Of a stretch of DNA of 64,000 nt, positions 1-11,185 are shown one piece after another. This DNA is from Undaria pinnatifida (Eukaryota; Sar; Phaeophyceae; Laminariales; Alariaceae). The translations under genes and the position numbers were made by a program. The DNA is taken from NCBI GenBank assembly GCA_012845835.1, contig JABAKD010000023.1, positions 13,312,362 to 13,376,361 on the forward strand. Direction: 5' to 3'. Under the pieces are notes generated by a model that saw nothing but the letters and a program-made list of their open reading frames with translations, was not told the origin of the DNA and did not search any database. Each line of letters starts with the position of its first letter. Position 1 is the first letter of the stretch.

Positions 1-2270
1 AGTACACCGTAGACAATACAAATCGCCAATTTCACTTCGTAGCCATCGATGATAGTGGCGAGCGATAGCGAGATCTACACCGCCGCATAATCGGGTGATG
101 GGTGTTGCTTGTGGACCTGCCACTAACATGCTCAAAACGCAGTATTAGCCACAGCAGCCCTAACATACCATACACTGCAGGACATAACACATAGAAACGG
201 GTTGATGTGACATGAAGAACGAATGAAGTTGCCGTTCGGGTACCTCTCTCTATGCAGGTAATTAACACAGGACTGCATGACGCCCTCACGCCCCGAGGTG
301 CTGCAGATGGGAGAGTGTCTGAGTTACTGCAACTAAGAGCGGTTACACCCAAATACCGAGTAATGTGTTGCTACCATATATGTGGGTGGTGGTGGAAACT
401 GCCTCGTGGGAACAGCCGTTCAAGTGCCTCAACGAAGTCGCGAGCTCTGGCCTGGTAGAGGTCAAAGTTATCGACATTGCCAATACACGTACCGGGCGTA
501 ACACCTTGAGCACAATTCCATTTTCTGTGATGACTTCGGGTGGTGCTTGCACATGGTGTTCTCAGTGTTTTGTCGACAGATGTCAACAACAAAAAGAGAT
601 GTGCGTTCGAAAAATCTATCTACGTTTTTTTTTTATTTGGACTATTAGTCACGGCTTCCTGCAGCACACTTTTAACTGGCCTAACACGACTAACTGGAGT
701 GGGCCACTGAAATACATCGACATACAACCTATATTTTTTGCCAGCATTTGTTCCTGGTGTCAGACGAACTACCATCATTACGGCGTAGGCACAAACGAAA
801 ATTCCGCCAAAATATATAATAGTCGTACAACGCATACCATAACAAAAGTCGCTGTAGTCACTGGAAATGAGCCATAACCGTACGTTCAGAACATGCCTGG
901 GGTGGTAGCACACTCACTGCAATGAGGTACAAGTACAGTAATCACTAAAACAGACACAAAGGAATGTGACGAACGGTACTTCTCATCAAGACGTAGAAGA
1001 AATACATAGGGTGAAGAAGTGCATTCAATGATTGAAAACTACCGTGTGATAGCATTGGGTCCGTTGTCACTGGAGCCTAGCTTCAAAAGGAGGTCCATAA
1101 TCACTATAGTAGCTCTCCCAGGTCGGTTGCTAAAGCACAAGAGTAGGTGTACCCTGAGCGCAGTACGGTTCAAACCTTGGAATACGCCAAGCGGAAAAAA
1201 CTGTGTCAGCATATAGAAGACGGAATGAATAATCATATAAGGTCTCTACAGTGGGCCAGGCTCTTAACTGAGAAAAAGGGCGAGATGTGTGTATGACAGG
1301 GGCTTGGAGTGGTGTAACCCACGACTCCTTCACAGCGGAAACGAAAAGCTTAGCATCGGCACCACCAGGGTACGTCACGAGCCCTTGTCGACATGTTGGC
1401 GGCAACGTTAATTTTTATGACCGCATGGTGGAGCGCAAGCGGTAAAAACTTCAAACGCTGAAACACGAGGAAGATAAGACGACAAAGTTCGAGGTGCGTA
1501 CCTTAGAGTTGGCAGAAACCTGACTACGAAAGGCCCCGGCACGTTCGTCGTTCTATGAATCTACGATGCCTGTAAGCGCGCCCAAAAACCACCAGAGTAC
1601 CCTACCCTCTAATACTCCGACGCGAGTAGCGTGAGATGCCTTCATTGTAGTGCGGTCATCGTACGCAGTAAGAGAAAAGAGTTTGTGGAAGTTGACAAGG
1701 GATGTCGTAGGCGGGCTACATCATTTTCCACTGCAGGACTTGAGCTACCTGCACGAGTGCGCGTGTACCTCAATGACCAAAACTACTTTAGGGGATGTTC
1801 CGAAACAGCGTCGACGAAATGCATGGCGGATAAATATCCGACACAATTAAAGACAGCACAAAAGCTCCTAACATCGGAAAGGAACTGGGGAACCTCGCGA
1901 TGAAATGACCGCGAACCACCGCAACTGACGCATTTGGAAGTGACTCCTTTGCTGTAAGCAGGGTATAGCTTGTAAGCTTTGGGAAAGGAACAGCTGCCGA
2001 GAATGTTGCGGTGTTGCGGATGTTTTTGTATGTGAGCACTACTCCCAGGGGGTGGGGCAGGAAGTAGTCAATCAATGGTTCGATCCCGCCGCCAGAGTGG
2101 AAAGGGACAAAATCTGCAATTCAGTTCCAAAAGTAATGAATATGATAACATTTGGACAGCACAACGCTTCTATACAATTGTGAATGGGGGGCTGAGGCAT
2201 CGATGTAGCAAAATCTTGACAAAGCAATCTATCTTTGCACTATAAGAACGCCGCGGAAATACGGCAAACG
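1..2270. other. Intergenic, no defensible gene
   Basis: Short overlapping ORFs occur on both strands. The longest is a 170-codon plus-strand ORF at 365-877, which shows no domain, signal peptide or repeat I recognise, and its complement is also open in two frames over 343-592. One of these could be an exon of an unknown gene, but neither composition nor splice sites decide it. From about 920 to 2270 I see nothing beyond random-looking ORFs. Confidence 0.4.
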
Positions 2271-2280
2271 GGCTGGATAC

Positions 2281-2309
2281 GGGGGAGGGGGGGGGGGGGG
2301 GGGGGAGGG
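2281..2309. repeat. Poly-G tract
   Basis: A run of about 29 bases is almost entirely G on the plus strand, interrupted only by two A residues. It is the first of several long G or C tracts in the window, with others at 7590-7623, 7702-7770, 7920-7992, 8081-8096, 22767-22790, 32023-32040 and 37769-37799. Such tracts can form G-quadruplexes and are prone to length change and assembly error. Confidence 0.85.
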
Positions 2310-2825
2310 AACGAGATTGGTGGGTGGTCGTCGGGAAGGGGGGAGGGGCATGCCCGGAGAAATATGAATGACGTCTATTATATTGTAATAATCGTCTAAA
2401 TCTTTGGGTCTAACTTCTTACTGGAGCCATAAATCAGTGAAAACCGTTAACCATTAATTCAGTTTGGACAGACTTTGCACCACTGTCACAGTTGAGATTC
2501 AGCGTACCCCGCGGTGCTTTTGGTGTCGGATATATCACCTCACCAACGTCCGTGTGTGCCCAGTACGACACCTGTCTACTGTACACGCCACGCACAACAT
2601 TCAGCATGACACACACACCAATATCGTACCAACTCCAAGCCTGCTGGGCGAGAGTAAGAGAGTTTCTTGGTTATAAAAAAAAAGAGCACGTAGCTTCATC
2701 AGCAGCGCCAGTCGCAGAGCAGCAGCACAGAAATAGCGACATTAGCAAGTTCCCGAGCGACCAAGCGTCACCAGCAAATGTATCTCAACTTGTACTCAAC
2801 AAATATAAAAAAATATAGTTTCCAT

Positions 2826-3235
2826 TCACAAATTAAGCTGCCCCGCCCGTCCCCCTCCACCCACTTTCACCCCCCCACCCCCGCTCCCGGTTGATTAAAA
2901 CCAGGCCCCGCCGTCCTTCAAAACTCCACCCTCCCCTCACTGGTTATTCGACTTACAGGATTCACATGATAAACAGACGCATTTCCTTCCACAGCTATCA
3001 GATTTTGTCCCCCTCAGAAACAGGTTTAATATTTTCCGCGCACAGACTGACTAACATCGCCCTGTTGACCCTGACAGCTACACTGCTGTAAGTGGCAAAG
3101 GGAGTCGCCGACCTATATCCTTAATGAGGACACACAACCCGTGATACGCGCGATCGGAGTATCACACACAGCTTGCAAAGATGAGTTTTGACAAACATTC
3201 GATCTCACAACTGGAGTGTATTTTTATTTTTATAA
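2826..3235 (+). repeat. Dispersed repeat R1, copy 1
   Basis: Aligned by eye, this matches 37840-38240 (+) and the complement of 7300-7640. It runs from a C-rich pyrimidine block through the shared stretch TTTTGTCCCCCTCAGAAAC, the shared stretch TTAATGAGGACACACAACCC, and ends in the conserved start-codon segment. Here the leader peptide is broken: one base is lost after MSFDK, so the reading frame shifts. The copy is therefore a decayed 3' portion of the element. Confidence 0.85.
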
Positions 3236-3240
3236 ATTGA

Positions 3241-3780
3241 AAAAACAAGGCGGAATACAAGATCATTTATTTCATAGTAAAACAACTATCCCAAAACCTG
3301 ACGCGCTATAATGTACGATAAAATGCTCATCCCACCATTGCTGGACACAACTAAATCGAAAGCAACTACGCACCAAAATAACATTATGAAAAGCACAGGA
3401 AATGGTCTTACATAACTCTATCCGTATTTGTACGTTCATGTTTCGCGGTGGTATGCATGAGGTTTCATTCGCTTTTGTAATATCGAGATAAGGATCGAAC
3501 GAAGTACGCCGCAGTAACAGCCAATTACGAATACACGTATACTTCCGTTTAAATTGTCACCGGTTCGTATCGCTTACATGATGCACAACTCGCTGGAGAT
3601 ATTGATAAGTGAACCATGCGCGGTACGTTCTCCTGGTGACTGGAGCGCATCTGGTGCGCAGTGACTCGATTGCAGCCATAACTAGTTCAAATAAGGATAA
3701 CCGACGGCAATAGGAGCAAAAACAGCAACAGCTGCAATAACATCATCAACGGCAACAGCAGCAAAAACACCAACAACAAG
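3241..3780. other. Intergenic, nothing recognised
   Basis: There is no ORF of note and no clear repeat until the AAC/CAAGAA-rich simple repeat that begins near 3715. Confidence 0.5.
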
Positions 3781-3832
3781 AGCAAGAACAACAAGAACAA
3801 GAACAAGAACAAGAACAAGAACAAGAACAAGA
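3715..3832 (+). repeat. (CAA)/(CAAGAA) microsatellite, left part
   Basis: Degenerate CAA and AAC units pass into a regular AAGAAC hexamer repeat up to 3832. The same hexamer resumes at 4100 on the far side of the MITE, so the MITE appears to have inserted into a pre-existing microsatellite. Confidence 0.85.
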
Positions 3833-3838
3833 GACCCA

Positions 3839-4095
3839 GGCTACGGTAGGGGGGGGGCTTTTTGGGCCTTGAATTTCAGTGACTAGGGGTCACTCGCGCG
3901 AGTAACCCCTTCGGTATTTTGCGATCTTACGTTTTCATCATGTTATATATTAACGAAATCGATTCGCAATGCAAAGGTAATCTAAGCTGCTCCAAAACAA
4001 GTGTCTAAACCATTTTCATCCGTGAGGTACAGAGTCACTCGTGCGAGTGGCTCAAACACACCAGTGAAAACGGGGGTACCCCCCCTACCGTAGCC
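3839..4095. mobile_element. MITE with GGCTACGGTAGGGGGGG terminal inverted repeats
   Basis: The left end (3839-3855) and the complement of the right end (4079-4095) both read GGCTACGGTAGGGGGGG. Inside each end lies a second inverted element, a palindrome of the type GTCACTCGCGCGAGT (about 3889-3904 and 4033-4049). There is no coding capacity, and the size of about 257 bp fits a non-autonomous DNA element. It interrupts an AAGAAC microsatellite. A clear target-site duplication cannot be defined because the flanks are simple repeats. Related copies lie near 31446-31670 and 56575-56785. Confidence 0.75.
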
Positions 4096-4098
4096 TTG

Positions 4099-4159
4099 GT
4101 CAAGAACAAGAACAAGAACAAGAACAAGAGCAAGAACAAGAACAAGAAAAAGAACAACC

Positions 4160-4231
<72 letters not shown>
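4099..4231 (+). repeat. (CAAGAA)n then (CAA)n microsatellite, right part
   Basis: AAGAAC hexamers up to about 4150 pass into roughly 25 consecutive CAA/AAC triplets. The apparent poly-Asn and poly-Leu ORFs over this stretch are products of the repeat, not genes. Confidence 0.9.
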
Positions 4232-4311
4232 GGAGGAGGACGTTAAGAGTTGATGAATCAGCCACAGAAACCTTTCACCTCTAGCATACCTTGTATATGC
4301 AACGTAAATAA

Positions 4312-4336
4312 AAATATATACTCCGGAGTATATGAT
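4312..4336. repeat. Palindrome ATATACTCCGGAGTATAT
   Basis: A near-perfect palindrome centred on TCCGGA. A very similar one occurs at 51966-51986. The first lies beside R2 copy 1, so it may mark an element boundary. Confidence 0.6.
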
Positions 4337-4374
4337 AATTTTCTTGGGGGGGGGGTTGGCCAGGAGTTTATTTT

Positions 4375-4560
4375 CGTCTCGGCCTCAGTATGCGATTCTC
4401 GGAACTGGAATTCTCGGTCCAATTGCTTCGTTCGACCGCCGTCTTCGGGGGGCGGCCCCAACGCCCCTCGCCCTGCAGTATCCACTCCGCACCTGGACGT
4501 GAACGCGGATAGGCGCTGAGCGACAAAAGCGAGAAGTGCGCTTTTTTTCGAATTTAGGGC
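4375..4560 (-). repeat. Dispersed repeat R2, copy 1
   Basis: The minus-strand translation of this segment resembles the plus-strand translation of 63425-63645. Shared blocks include LSAFTS-x-CG, RTK, a block close to FQFRE and HT-x-A. Both copies are open in the same frame through the similar part. Either R2 once encoded a protein or this is a chance open frame in a noncoding repeat; I recognise no domain. Confidence 0.6.
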
Positions 4561-4729
4561 GGTATACGCCAGAGCTATTCTTGGATATTGGCATATGTAA
4601 AGCATGAACGAATAAAAAAGGGGCAAATTCTGCAAATTCGTGTGATTTTGAAATCGGCCCCTAAATTTCTTCCCGACAATGCTTTTTTCATGGCCGCCTC
4701 CAAGCGCTCGCCCTATCGTAGCTACTACT

Positions 4730-5130
4730 GCTGTGAGTCGTTTCCTTTCGTCTCAGTCGGTATAGTGCTATGTAAGCAACGAAGGATGTGTCGTGAGTAC
4801 GATTCTTACCCAGATCATATTTGGTATTCAGGAGCGTGCGCGCTGGAGATGTTATGAATGGTTATAATAGTTGTTAGTGTTCTCCTGAGTACTACAAACT
4901 GTAGTACGTGGAGAGGGGATAGCTCCGGAGATCGCTCTTACGTAGTCGGTGATAATTAGTTAACAAACTGGAAAACAATTTTTGGTTGTATTTTTGAATA
5001 ACACACTCACCGCTGTCAGTGTTACTGAGTCAAGTGACGGTGGGTAATGCTACGTGTCGTGAGTTCGATTCTCCCTGATATCATATTTGTCTTGTTCAAG
5101 CGTGCGCGCTGACGACATTATGAATGTTTT
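4730..5130 (+). repeat. Two diverged copies of a SINE-like unit
   Basis: The segments at about 4745-4860 and 5035-5130 share GTGTCGTGAGT-x-CGATTCT, then ATCATATTTG, then AGCGTGCGCGCTG and ATTATGAATG in the same order. The TTCGATTCT core resembles a Pol III box B. This suggests a tRNA-derived short interspersed element, but no full tRNA fold or poly(A) end is visible, so the class is uncertain. Confidence 0.45.
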
Positions 5131-5146
5131 TTTCGGTAGTTTAACA

Positions 5147-5170
5147 TAAATATATATATATATATATATG
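5147..5170. repeat. (TA)n microsatellite
   Basis: An alternating TA tract. Similar tracts occur at about 18765-18815, 24876-24958, 39200-39222 and 46793-46806. Confidence 0.9.
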
Positions 5171-5307
5171 TAGTAGCACTATGAGCTACTGAGTCAAGTA
5201 ATTGAGTAAAGCTCGGTGGGCAGTGCTGTAGCAAAACCACCTTGTTCGAAGGCCGCCGTCCAAGCGAGAAGCGCGCAAAATTTTGTATTTTCAACATTAC
5301 TCTCCAG

Positions 5308-5916
5308 TTATTGTTCAAATCTTGATATATGGAGAGATTGATAAAATAAAACTTGGTAAGACACTATTTCCAAATTGGCGTCATATTTTGTCCGAAACCA
5401 AATAGTAATAAGACTGTGAAATAATCCCGATGGTACTGCGGTGGGGATCACAGTACTAGTGCATTTGTTTCTGAATTTCGGTAGGTACACGTACATACAT
5501 CTATGGATATAGACGTGACAAGCGCACGCATGACTTAACGAGGAAGAGGTAGTAGTGATTACAATTACTGCGCCAGGAAAATTCACACAGCGGCATTGCG
5601 AGTAGCTGCGTCCCCGGGGCCTCGAGGGTTGTATTAGACAAGTTCCTCCTGTTGTTAACCTGCGGCACTCGAAGGTGGTGGTGAGTAGACAGTAGGATGG
5701 CGTGCTTTGTTGTTTCTGTGGTCCCTGACTCCGTTTCTGTGGTCGTTTGCCGGTCAAGTGCAAGCGGTCGTGTTGGCACGCAACTGACAAATAAACGTGG
5801 TCGTTTTTGCTGATTGCCGATTGATCATCTCCTATACCTGGTAGTGTTTTTATTTTTTTTGGCACACTTCTACTTTCCAGCTTCTGGACATACCAAGTCA
5901 TGGCCACAGGTGTCAT
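5308..5916 (-). CDS. Hypothetical ORF, 202 codons, doubtful
   Basis: This is the longest ORF in the first 20 kb. The protein has a basic N-terminal half with KRPQKRSQGPQKQQ and a Cys/His-containing middle (CACHVYIHRC), but I recognise no domain, signal peptide or membrane segment. Introns are normal in this genome, so an uninterrupted ORF of this size could be real or chance. No homologous repeat copy was seen in the window. Confidence 0.2.
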   Translation of the reverse strand: MTPVAMTWYVQKLESRSVPKKIKTLPGIGDDQSAISKNDHVYLSVACQHDRLHLTGKRPQKRSQGPQKQQSTPSYCLLTTTFECRRLTTGGTCLIQPSRPRGRSYSQCRCVNFPGAVIVITTTSSSLSHACACHVYIHRCMYVYLPKFRNKCTSTVIPTAVPSGLFHSLITIWFRTKYDANLEIVSYQVLFYQSLHISRFEQ

Positions 5917-7290
5917 ACTTCCCTTTGCCCCTCCGGTTATCGCCTACATGTTTCTTTTGGCGCAGAGGGTTCAGCACCCGCTGATCGTCGATTTTTCATC
6001 GAGTGTTGCTAACTCACGCTCTCCGCTTTCCGCAAGTCGGTGCACGAGACGAAAATTTATACGAGTAAGCACTCGTGAGAATTCAAACTCACGAAGCTTA
6101 CCTATACTATAATACCAGGCTCGAGGATATTACCTGATACGCCACCGGGGCAGTGAGTGATTTAGAGCCGGTCACCGCGGTGGAATAGTGGGGTTATACT
6201 CGAACACTACTACAAATACTAGCGTTGGTCCTTGAGTTAAATAACCATGGTTGAGTTTTGTTGGCTTCATGTATTTGCATAAATAAATGGGAAGAAAAAA
6301 GATCAACTGACTGACTGCTGAAATCACCAACGAGCGTGGGTAGGTACAAATCGAGGCGAATCGACGAGGGGAGAAAAAGCGGAATTATTCTCGCGATGAA
6401 AATTAGGGCATGTACCGTACGTAGTGGGGAGGGGAGAGGCGAGCCCGCTATATGACCCCGGATCTAAGTTATAATACTCGGAGGGCGAAATTAATGCGAG
6501 CATCACAATATATGGGTTGGGAAAAGAAGAAAAGTAAAGTGTTTTACTGCTGCTGTGACAATGCGATACCCAAGAAAGTTGCACCGATCGACTTGATCTA
6601 GACTGACTGCTGTATTATGCAATTGGTCCATGTACAACTTTTCTAATCACACGCAGCGGACATGGTCAGTCACCTTACTGGCCCGGGGTGCTTGGTTGAG
6701 TAAAAATATCATGAGAAACGCACTCGACACGTTTTGTCGCCAGACTAAAGGGTCAGCCGGCGTGTGCTCGGATTTATCCGATCGAAATCTGATGAACGAA
6801 GCTCGGAGTCGTATTCACCTAAAAACGCTAACCATTAGTAGTAGTACATTGTTACGATTGATAGTCTATATCGCACTCTTGGTATCACCTTAAATGCTGT
6901 ACGCGCAGACTATGATTGTGTGTGGTGACTTTATTTAGTCCACCAAGTAGTATTGAATCGAACAAATCGAAGTGCTGCCCTGCCTTACCTGAAGCATTGT
7001 TGCCTTCGAATGCCGGCAAAAATGCGGAGCCCTTGTAAACACTAACAATCGTATTTCGAAGAGTTTAACGGAAAACGAAAGGCGTATTTCTAGACGTCAT
7101 TCATCGTCGGTAGTTGATGGTGCTACAACGACGCCGTGCTACAACCCCAGCACAACCCCAGCATTGAAACAAGCAGCAGCACGTGGGGGTGTACGCAACC
7201 ATCCACTTACAACTACGCACGCTTGCATTGACCAGGGACGATGAGCACAGCAGCCTTCGTGTAGTAGGGGGACTTAGTTTTGATATTCTA
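5917..7290. other. Intergenic, nothing recognised
   Basis: Only short ORFs with no resemblance to known proteins. No tandem or inverted repeat stands out before R1 copy 2 begins near 7300. Confidence 0.45.
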
Positions 7291-7299
7291 GCACAACCA

Positions 7300-8245
7300 G
7301 CAATATTATAAAAATTAAAATACACTCCAGCTGTGAGATCGAAGATTTCGTCGAAACTCATCTTTGCAAGCTGTGTGTGATACTCCGATCGCGCGCATTA
7401 CGGGTTGTGTGTCCTCATTAAGGATATAGGTCGGCGACTCCCCTTACAGCTACAGTGTAGCTATCAGGGTCAACAGGATGATTTTAGTCAGTCTGTGCGC
7501 GGAAACTATAAAACCCGTTTCTGAGGGGGACAAAATCTGACAGCTGTGAAGGGAAAGGGGGGGCCTGGTTTTCATCAAAAGCGAGCGGGTTTGGAGGGGG
7601 GCGGGGGGGGGGGGGGGGGGGGGAAGGGGCAATTTGTGCATGTAAGCTATAAATCCTTTCGAGGGGATAAATCTGACGGTTTTGGCACCAGTATATTATT
7701 GGGGGCGGGGGGGGGGGGGGGGGGGGGGGCGGGGGGGGGGGGGGGGGCGGGGCGGGAGGGGGGGGGGGGCAGCTCGATATGTGCCTGGAAACTATACATT
7801 ATTTCGAGGGGATAAATGTGACATTTTTGAAAATAATACATCAGTTTATCGTGTATATCCTGGGGTAAGTCGTACAATCAGTGAGTAAAGAGAGGGTGGA
7901 GTGTTCGAGGGGGTGGGGTTGGGATGGGTTGGGGGGGGAGGGTGGGGGGTTGGGGCGGGGGTGGGGGGGGGTGGGGGGGGGTGGGGGGGGGGAAGGGCTT
8001 TAGGTGAGGGGTTTGTTATACGTGTGGTGCTAGGTCTAGGCGAAGGTGCGGGTGATGGGGAATAAGGGGGCGTTCGAGGCGGGGGGGGGGGGGGGGAAAC
8101 AGCGGCATGGATGGCTCTCGAAAGATAATGAGGTGATATCCTGTGCGTGAAGTGTTTATTAATGTGGCGGATTTCGATATTTGGTGGGGCGTTTGAGTAA
8201 ATATGTAGTCTAACGCAAGGGCCAATTCCAAGGGCCAACCTCAAG
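7300..8245 (-). repeat. Dispersed repeat R1, copy 2 (longest copy)
   Basis: On the minus strand this runs from sequence matching 37540-37780, through several poly-C blocks, to the conserved block TTTTGTCCCCCTCAGAAAC and the leader ATG at 7361. The leader peptide here reads MSFDEIFDLTAGVYFNF and stays open for 86 codons down to 7101. The poly-G/C tracts inside the element explain the Gly-rich and Pro-rich ORFs seen in this stretch. Copy 5 (37440-38280) matches it over nearly the full length, which shows that R1 is a defined unit of roughly 0.7-0.9 kb. Confidence 0.85.
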
Positions 8246-8372
8246 GCCATAGCAATGACAAACGCTTCTGGTATACCTGGTGAGGCTTACCTAAAACTCA
8301 GCATGTAATAGATGGTTCGTCGGCGCGGTGGGCAACGTGAAAGGCTGGAGAAGTTTTGTTCTCGTTCGGCCT

Positions 8373-8807
8373 TCATTGTGAGGAAGTAGTAGACAAAAAA
8401 TGTTGAACAACAAATGCTACTCGAGTTTTTTCCTTCTAAACTCGTTTTTCCACTACATTCTCCCTCACTAAACCTGATATATATTTCCCAGATTTGTCAG
8501 GAACCCCGATGAGGTACCCAGTATCCAATGCGACTTTTTCGGTATTGGAGTGACTTGCAATAATCCTATACATTGCTCTCATCGTTGTTTTTAAGTGGTT
8601 GAGTTTCACAGGTTCTTGAACGTGAGAAAATCCCCCTTTTTTTTTTCTTTGCCTGGGAAGGACGGTGAGAATCGAACCAGCGTCCTCACTGGGTTCATAA
8701 ACTCACACCCTGTCTGCGACGCCATTGTGAGGAAGTAGACTAAAAATGTTGAACAACAAATGCTACTCGAGTTTTTTCCTTCTGAACTCGTTTTTCCACC
8801 ACATCAT
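8373..8807 (-). mobile_element. TRIM-like miniature LTR retrotransposon with TCAT target duplication
   Basis: Two near-identical direct repeats (8377-8457 and 8726-8803, about 80 bp) start with TGTG and end with CACTACA or CACCACA, giving the TG...CA ends of LTRs. They are flanked by TCAT on both outer sides (8373-8376 and 8804-8807). In minus-strand orientation a candidate primer binding site, TGGCGTCGCAGACAGGGT (complement of 8707-8724), starts one base after the upstream LTR. A purine-rich tract, GTGAGGGAGAA (complement of 8458-8468), abuts the downstream LTR. The internal part of about 270 bp has no gag or pol, as in terminal-repeat retrotransposons in miniature. Confidence 0.8.
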
Positions 8808-10085
8808 AAACAAGGGTTTGCAATAGAGTGTGTTTAGGGTTTTTATATCGGGCACAGCAGTGTACTTATGGCACCTAAAGTATATTCTCACACCACAGGA
8901 TTACGGCGCCGAGGGGCTTGGACACAGCATTGAAACGCCAAGAGATCTCTGACGGCCAAGCGATCACAGGAAATTCGACCTCGAGGTGCGTATGTAGCGC
9001 GGTGCAATAGACATCTACGTTAGAAACTCACACTCGTTCCCCATCCTTACAGCAATCGTGAGCGGTATTATATTACAGAACTTGAAGCTGCAGTGTTGCT
9101 GATATTTTGCTGTACTCAGCCTCCCGGTGTGAATGGCAGGTGCGCGGGTCGTGACGTGCACATGTGTAGCTAACCACTATATCTTGCTCTATCGCACCGT
9201 TCGAGGCCTGTACACAAAGCGCCATCGCCCAACCTGCACAATAATTACATGGAAATCGGCCTCTGTTACCGGCTGTTATGAAGTACCAGTTTCGAGTTCA
9301 CGCGGCTCCCGTGAACTTGCACGTACTGTACGTGCGGGCTATTCGCATTTTTGCACGTAAAAACAGAACCAGAAACGCACAGCTTTTTCCTTGGAAACAC
9401 CAGGTATTTCGACATTTTTCAAACAGGAGCTAAGCAACACACAGCAAACACAGCACACAGCACACAGCGCTCTACCAGGTAGAAACGCGGCATGGATCCT
9501 GCCGCCACCGTGACCCGTGATATTATGTGCAGCAGAACGAGCCCTGTCCATAAGATAGACAGCCCTTCGCTTGCAGGCGGGTACTTGGAGTATCGAACAG
9601 TACTTATAGACTAGATTAGACTAATGCGTTGAAAAAAGATCTCGAGGGACGTCCCCACAGCAGCACGAACAAGCTGCACACGACGCGTATGGAAATACGT
9701 GGAAGTGTGGTGAGCTACGTAAAGCTTTATTTTTCCCCATCCGCCGGAGGTTGAAAAAAATAAATAAAAGCAAACAAACAAACAAGCTGCAGCTACGAGT
9801 ACGTAGCTGCTGCAGTGCCGCTGAAGGACGACAGCGGGTTGATAGCTCGCATGCTGACGGTTTGGGATGCCACAACAGTGCTGCTACGGCCGAGATGTCG
9901 CCAAACTTAGCGCTCACACACGTTGACGCCCCTTCCTTCGTCTGCACACCGCGGCTGACTCTCTGCGTGGAATGCGATCAAATGGAGAAAAAAAAACACC
10001 TAGTTCTCGTGCTGGTACGTATCGTAGTCTAATGCGTAAAACGAGAGCAACACTGCACACATGACACATGACATGCTCCAAGCAC
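8808..10085. other. Intergenic, nothing recognised
   Basis: Short ORFs only. CACA-rich sequence near 9430-9470 is low complexity. No gene or element boundary is apparent. Confidence 0.4.
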
Positions 10086-10087
10086 CT

Positions 10088-10840
10088 GGGAGTAAAGTAA
10101 GGAGTATTCGAGAGGAAAATGCTTCGGGTAGTTCGTGTACTCGCAGTATTTGGGCTTCATGTGCTTCGGGATACTGCTCGTACTCGGAGTATTTCGAGAT
10201 TCTGTACTGCAGAGACTGCTATTACTCCCGGTATTTTGGTGTCAGATTATGCGGGTACTCCTTGTACTCGCAGTATTTGGGTACTGCTAATACTCCCAGT
10301 TACTCGCAGTTGTACTCAGGCCGCCAGTACTCTAGTACTATCAGTACTCTCAGTACGAAGTATACGCGATACTCCGAGGATACTCCCGAGTATAGTCGGA
10401 GTATCGAAAACATTAGGAGCATAATATATAGTCTATGTGCATCGCTGTAAAGACGCGACCGTCAGTACTTCCAGTTTTTTTTTGGATTTTATGGTATTTA
10501 ACATTTCACAGAAGATGCTTCGATTACCTGGAAGTATAATGAGAGTATTTTGGAGAAAAAAAACTTGAGGTACTTTGTGTACTCGCAGTATCTCGGGGTT
10601 CAATACTCTCGATACTGGAGTACTCCAACTATTTCGCAACTCGATACTGCGGTTGCTACTTGTACTCGAGGATAAGTACTGGTCATACTCCCAGTACTCG
10701 CAGTATTACGGGCTTTCAGTACTGTTCATGCTCCAAGTACTCATAGTACTTAGTATTTTGGCCTCCAGTACTCTAGTACTCTCAGTACTCGGAGTACGAA
10801 AAATACGTTATACTCCGAGTTTACTCGGAGCATCTGTGTA
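10088..10840. repeat. Degenerate array of short palindromes (TACTCGCAGTA type)
   Basis: Dozens of 9-12-bp near-palindromes such as TACTCGCAGTA, TACTCGGAGTA and TACTCCGAGTA recur with irregular spacing. The ORFs across it are Ser/Tyr/Thr-rich products of the repeat. A shorter patch of the same kind lies inside the transposon at 30422-30492. Confidence 0.8.
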
Positions 10841-10849
10841 ACATTCATT

Positions 10850-11180
10850 GAATGCGAAACGCAGCGGTAACAGGTATACTATATTATTCCACCAAAGGCT
10901 GGGTTATTTACTAGTCTGGACGGAAGTATACGAAATGAGGTTGTTGTCGTATATCAATACGAATACCAAACCATCCTTAAATTTCTCTGAACGAGCCGCT
11001 TCCAGGCGCTCGAAGGCATTTCTTCTGCACAAAGTTTCGCGCAAATATTCGAAGAACTGACTGCGTAGAACCAATATAGTCACATTTGACGTCCAAAGTC
11101 GAATCTCGACTAATACCTAATTTGTTACGTTGCGAAGCCGTGATATTTGCACGCTTACCGCACAAAATCTCAAATGTACA
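10850..11180. other. Intergenic, nothing recognised
   Basis: No gene; a spacer between the palindrome array and the fold-back element. Confidence 0.4.
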
Positions 11181-11185
11181 AGCCA

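Noticed and set aside
4035-4284. Poly-Leu and poly-Asn ORFs
   Set aside because: Translation of CAA/AAGAAC microsatellites.
7846-8250. 134-codon Pro-rich ORF on the minus strand
   Set aside because: Lies within the poly-G/C part of R1 copy 2. Copy 5 does not keep the frame.
8641-8735. tRNA gene on the minus strand
   Set aside because: A box B-like GGTTCGATTCTC is present, but no T-stem or cloverleaf forms. The segment is better explained as the interior and primer site of the TRIM.
10061-10450. 129-codon Ser/Tyr-rich ORF
   Set aside because: Translation of the TACTCGCAGTA palindrome field.
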